This document shows positions 4,400-6,173 of a DNA stretch of 6,173 nucleotides, one piece after another. Below the pieces are notes generated by a model, which saw nothing but the letters and a program-made list of their open reading frames with translations, was not told the origin of the DNA and did not search any database. This DNA comes from Bordetella parapertussis (lineage in GTDB: Bacteria > Pseudomonadota > Gammaproteobacteria > Burkholderiales > Burkholderiaceae_C): positions 1 to 6,173 of the forward strand of contig CAMCTC010000191.1 in the NCBI GenBank assembly GCA_945878355.1, in the 5' to 3' direction. The position numbers were made by a program, and so were the translations under genes. Every line of letters starts with the position of its first letter. The first letter of the stretch is position 1.

Positions 4400-6173
4400 G
4401 GTGGGGCTCCACTTCCGCAGCCTGACCCAGGTCTTCCTGCGGCCGATGCCATGGGCCGTCCAGCCGGCTTCGCAGCGCCAGCCCTATCGCCGCCAGGCCC
4501 TCGGGCATCAGCGGGTCGTGTTCGGCACTGGGCAGCGGCATCCGGATCTTGTGCAAGCGGCCGCCATGGATCAATGCAAAAGCCTGGCCCTTGGGCAACT
4601 GCACCAGGTCGGTCGCCTCGAGCATGCGCACGCTCTCCGAGGCGATGCGGTCTTCGTTGCGGCTGGCGAAGTCGGTGAACTCGCCCGGGTCGTTGGTGTC
4701 CGAGACCGACGACGACACAATAGTCGACACCACATGAACCTCCGGTAACTGGTCGGTCAGCAACTCGGCCGTGGCCACCTCCTTGACCCGCAACATGATC
4801 AGCGTGTTGAAGTTGCCCGCGATCTGGCCGGCCTTGGCGGTTGAGCCGATGCGCGCTTCCACGTCCGACCAGGTCTGCGTGTACGCCGTCACCTGAAAAC
4901 CCGCCCCGCCGGCCTTGTTCAGCAGCGGGATGAATTCGTCGCCGATCAACTCGTTGAACTCGTCGGCATGGATCGCGATTCGCCAAGGTCGGACCTCGCC
5001 CGGCAGTCCGCGCCCGGGGCCGAACTTGTAGAGGCTGCCCGCCACGCTGGTGAGATCGGCGAACATGGAATTGCCCACCGCGCCCGCCACCTCGTAGTCA
5101 GACAGCGCATCGAGCCCGACATAGACGATCCCACCCAGATTGATCACCGAGGTCCAGTCGAACACTGGCCGCCAGTCGGTTGGATCATCGAGCGCCGGTG
5201 ACAACAGCGCTGCCGTTCGGCCGGTGGTGAGCTTTTCCATCAAGGGCAGCAATGACGCCACCAGCTTGTCGAAATAGCTCTTCTCGTAGTTCAGCGTCGA
5301 GGCCAACGCATGGGCGATCGGGTCGTAGAGCTTGCGGCGACGGGCGTACTCGACCAGGCTGACGGCGCGCACGCCGCGCGACTGCAAGCCCTTGTCCAGG
5401 CTCTTCTTGTCGATCGCCATGGCCTGCAATGCCACGCGCCAGCCGGCCGCAGCCGGCTCCTGGTCGAACCAGTGCTCGAAATAGTCGACCAGCAAGGGCT
5501 CGACATCGGATGCGTAGCGGTTGATCTCCTGGTAATCGGGCTTGCGGCCCAAGGCCACCAGCGCGCGCGCCATCACGTTGACGAAGCGCCAGACGAACTC
5601 CTTGAAGGCCGCAGACTGCCCCTCTGAGGGCAACTGCCCGGCGATGCGCGTGGCCACCTCGGTGATGCGCGAGAAGCTGCCCACCGGGTTGTAGCGCGCC
5701 GAAATCTCAGGGTGCCCCAGATGGAACATGAAGAACTCGTCCGCGCGCCCTGCCCGCTGGCTTTCAGCAAAGATGCGGCGCAGCAGGTCGATGTCGCCCT
5801 TGGGGTCGAACACGATCACCACCTCACCGCGACGGATGTCCTGGGTGATCAGAAGTTCGGCCAGGCGCGTCTTGCCCACCCGCGTCGTGCCCAGCACCAG
5901 CGTGTGACCGACCCGTTCGGCGAGGTCCATCCAGATGTCGGCTTCATCGGGCTCAACACCGTGGATCGCAGGATCGCCGCCCAGGCCAACGGGTGCGGCC
6001 ACCTGCGGACGCACTCTCGAGAACAGGCTAGCGAGCAAGCCTTGCTGCAACAGAGGCTGGTTCTCCGGCTGACGCGCTTCGAACAGGCGCTGGGTGTGAC
6101 GCTGGTCCCATTGAAAACCTCGACCCAGAAACAGCCGCTCGGCCGACCATGGGATCTCAGTCGCCGTGACCTC
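4389..6173 (-). CDS. traD: Conjugative coupling ATPase TraD (SXT/TOL-type), 5' end outside window
   Basis: The frame is open from the right edge to TAA at 4389, giving 594 visible residues. It begins EVTATEIPWSAERLFLGRGF, and the conserved-looking LFLGRGFQWDQRHTQRL at visible residues 14-30 shows the coding sequence extends upstream; the missing part should hold the N-terminal membrane segments. Walker A GTTRVGKT is at visible residues 95-102 (5868-5891), the VirD4/TraG-type FDPKGD at 122-127, and a Walker B with acidic pair in IHADEFNEL at D404/E405 (4959-4964). A further ATPase motif region around VTAYTQTW follows at about 428-435. The protein is the hexameric inner-membrane pump that brings relaxase-bound DNA to the type IV secretion channel. 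It overlaps the following membrane-protein gene by 11 bp, consistent with one operon. All nucleotide-binding residues appear intact. Confidence 0.92.
   Translation of the reverse strand, partial: EVTATEIPWSAERLFLGRGFQWDQRHTQRLFEARQPENQPLLQQGLLASLFSRVRPQVAAPVGLGGDPAIHGVEPDEADIWMDLAERVGHTLVLGTTRVGKTRLAELLITQDIRRGEVVIVFDPKGDIDLLRRIFAESQRAGRADEFFMFHLGHPEISARYNPVGSFSRITEVATRIAGQLPSEGQSAAFKEFVWRFVNVMARALVALGRKPDYQEINRYASDVEPLLVDYFEHWFDQEPAAAGWRVALQAMAIDKKSLDKGLQSRGVRAVSLVEYARRRKLYDPIAHALASTLNYEKSYFDKLVASLLPLMEKLTTGRTAALLSPALDDPTDWRPVFDWTSVINLGGIVYVGLDALSDYEVAGAVGNSMFADLTSVAGSLYKFGPGRGLPGEVRPWRIAIHADEFNELIGDEFIPLLNKAGGAGFQVTAYTQTWSDVEARIGSTAKAGQIAGNFNTLIMLRVKEVATAELLTDQLPEVHVVSTIVSSSVSDTNDPGEFTDFASRNEDRIASESVRMLEATDLVQLPKGQAFALIHGGRLHKIRMPLPSAEHDPLMPEGLAAIGLALRSRLDGPWHRPQEDLGQAAEVEPHRGE

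Noticed and set aside
4050..4748. Plus-strand open frame of 232 codons.
   Set aside because: It lies opposite the traD end and the TIGR03747-type gene, gives low-complexity sequence rich in Arg, Pro, Ser and Gln with no motif, and is explained by GC-rich codon bias.
6048..6050. TTG as the start codon of the coupling protein (553 residues).
   Set aside because: The frame is open upstream to the window edge and encodes LFLGRGFQWDQRHTQRL, typical of TraD proteins, so the real start lies outside.
1..6173. CRISPR arrays, tRNA or rRNA genes.
   Set aside because: No regularly spaced repeats of CRISPR type and no tRNA or rRNA-like sequence were seen anywhere in the window.

Overview
The window reads as part of an integrating conjugative element (ICE) or similar genomic island in a high-GC proteobacterium. 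Burkholderiales, Pseudomonas or Xanthomonas-like hosts are the likeliest; the genus cannot be fixed from this sequence. All convincing genes lie on the minus strand, so transcription runs from position 6173 towards position 1. The plus-strand open frames are codon-bias shadows.

Right part (about 3686-6173): two conserved genes of the ICEclc/PFGI-1-type (MPF-G) conjugation module. The first is a TraD-type coupling ATPase whose 5' end lies outside the window. The second is a membrane protein of the TIGR03747 type that overlaps the end of traD by 11 bp. Together they belong to the machinery that links relaxosome DNA to a type IV secretion channel.

Middle (3460-3685): a 226-bp gap with a visibly AT-rich core. 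It holds a good extended -10 promoter facing left, a perfect 8-bp hairpin just after the predicted transcription start, a pair of imperfect direct repeats spaced 40 bp apart, and several small palindromes. It looks like the junction between ICE backbone and cargo.

Left part (88-3459): a compact three-gene operon, XRE-type regulator, then a AAA+ ATPase (ietA), then a subtilisin-like S8 protease (ietS). Gaps are 20 bp and then a 17-bp overlap. The ATPase/protease pair matches IetAS, first described as a Ti-plasmid stability toxin-antitoxin pair and later counted among anti-phage systems. All catalytic motifs of both enzymes are visible. The operon sits where the ICE backbone would normally continue with further conjugation genes, so it is probably defence or stability cargo.

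Extreme left (1-about 105): immediately after ietS an open frame with a good ribosome binding site begins and runs off the window. Its first residues resemble the start of IS1595-family transposases. The last few ietS codons look as if they were supplied by that element, so ietS may be 3'-truncated by an insertion sequence. This is the most consequential point to check with flanking sequence.
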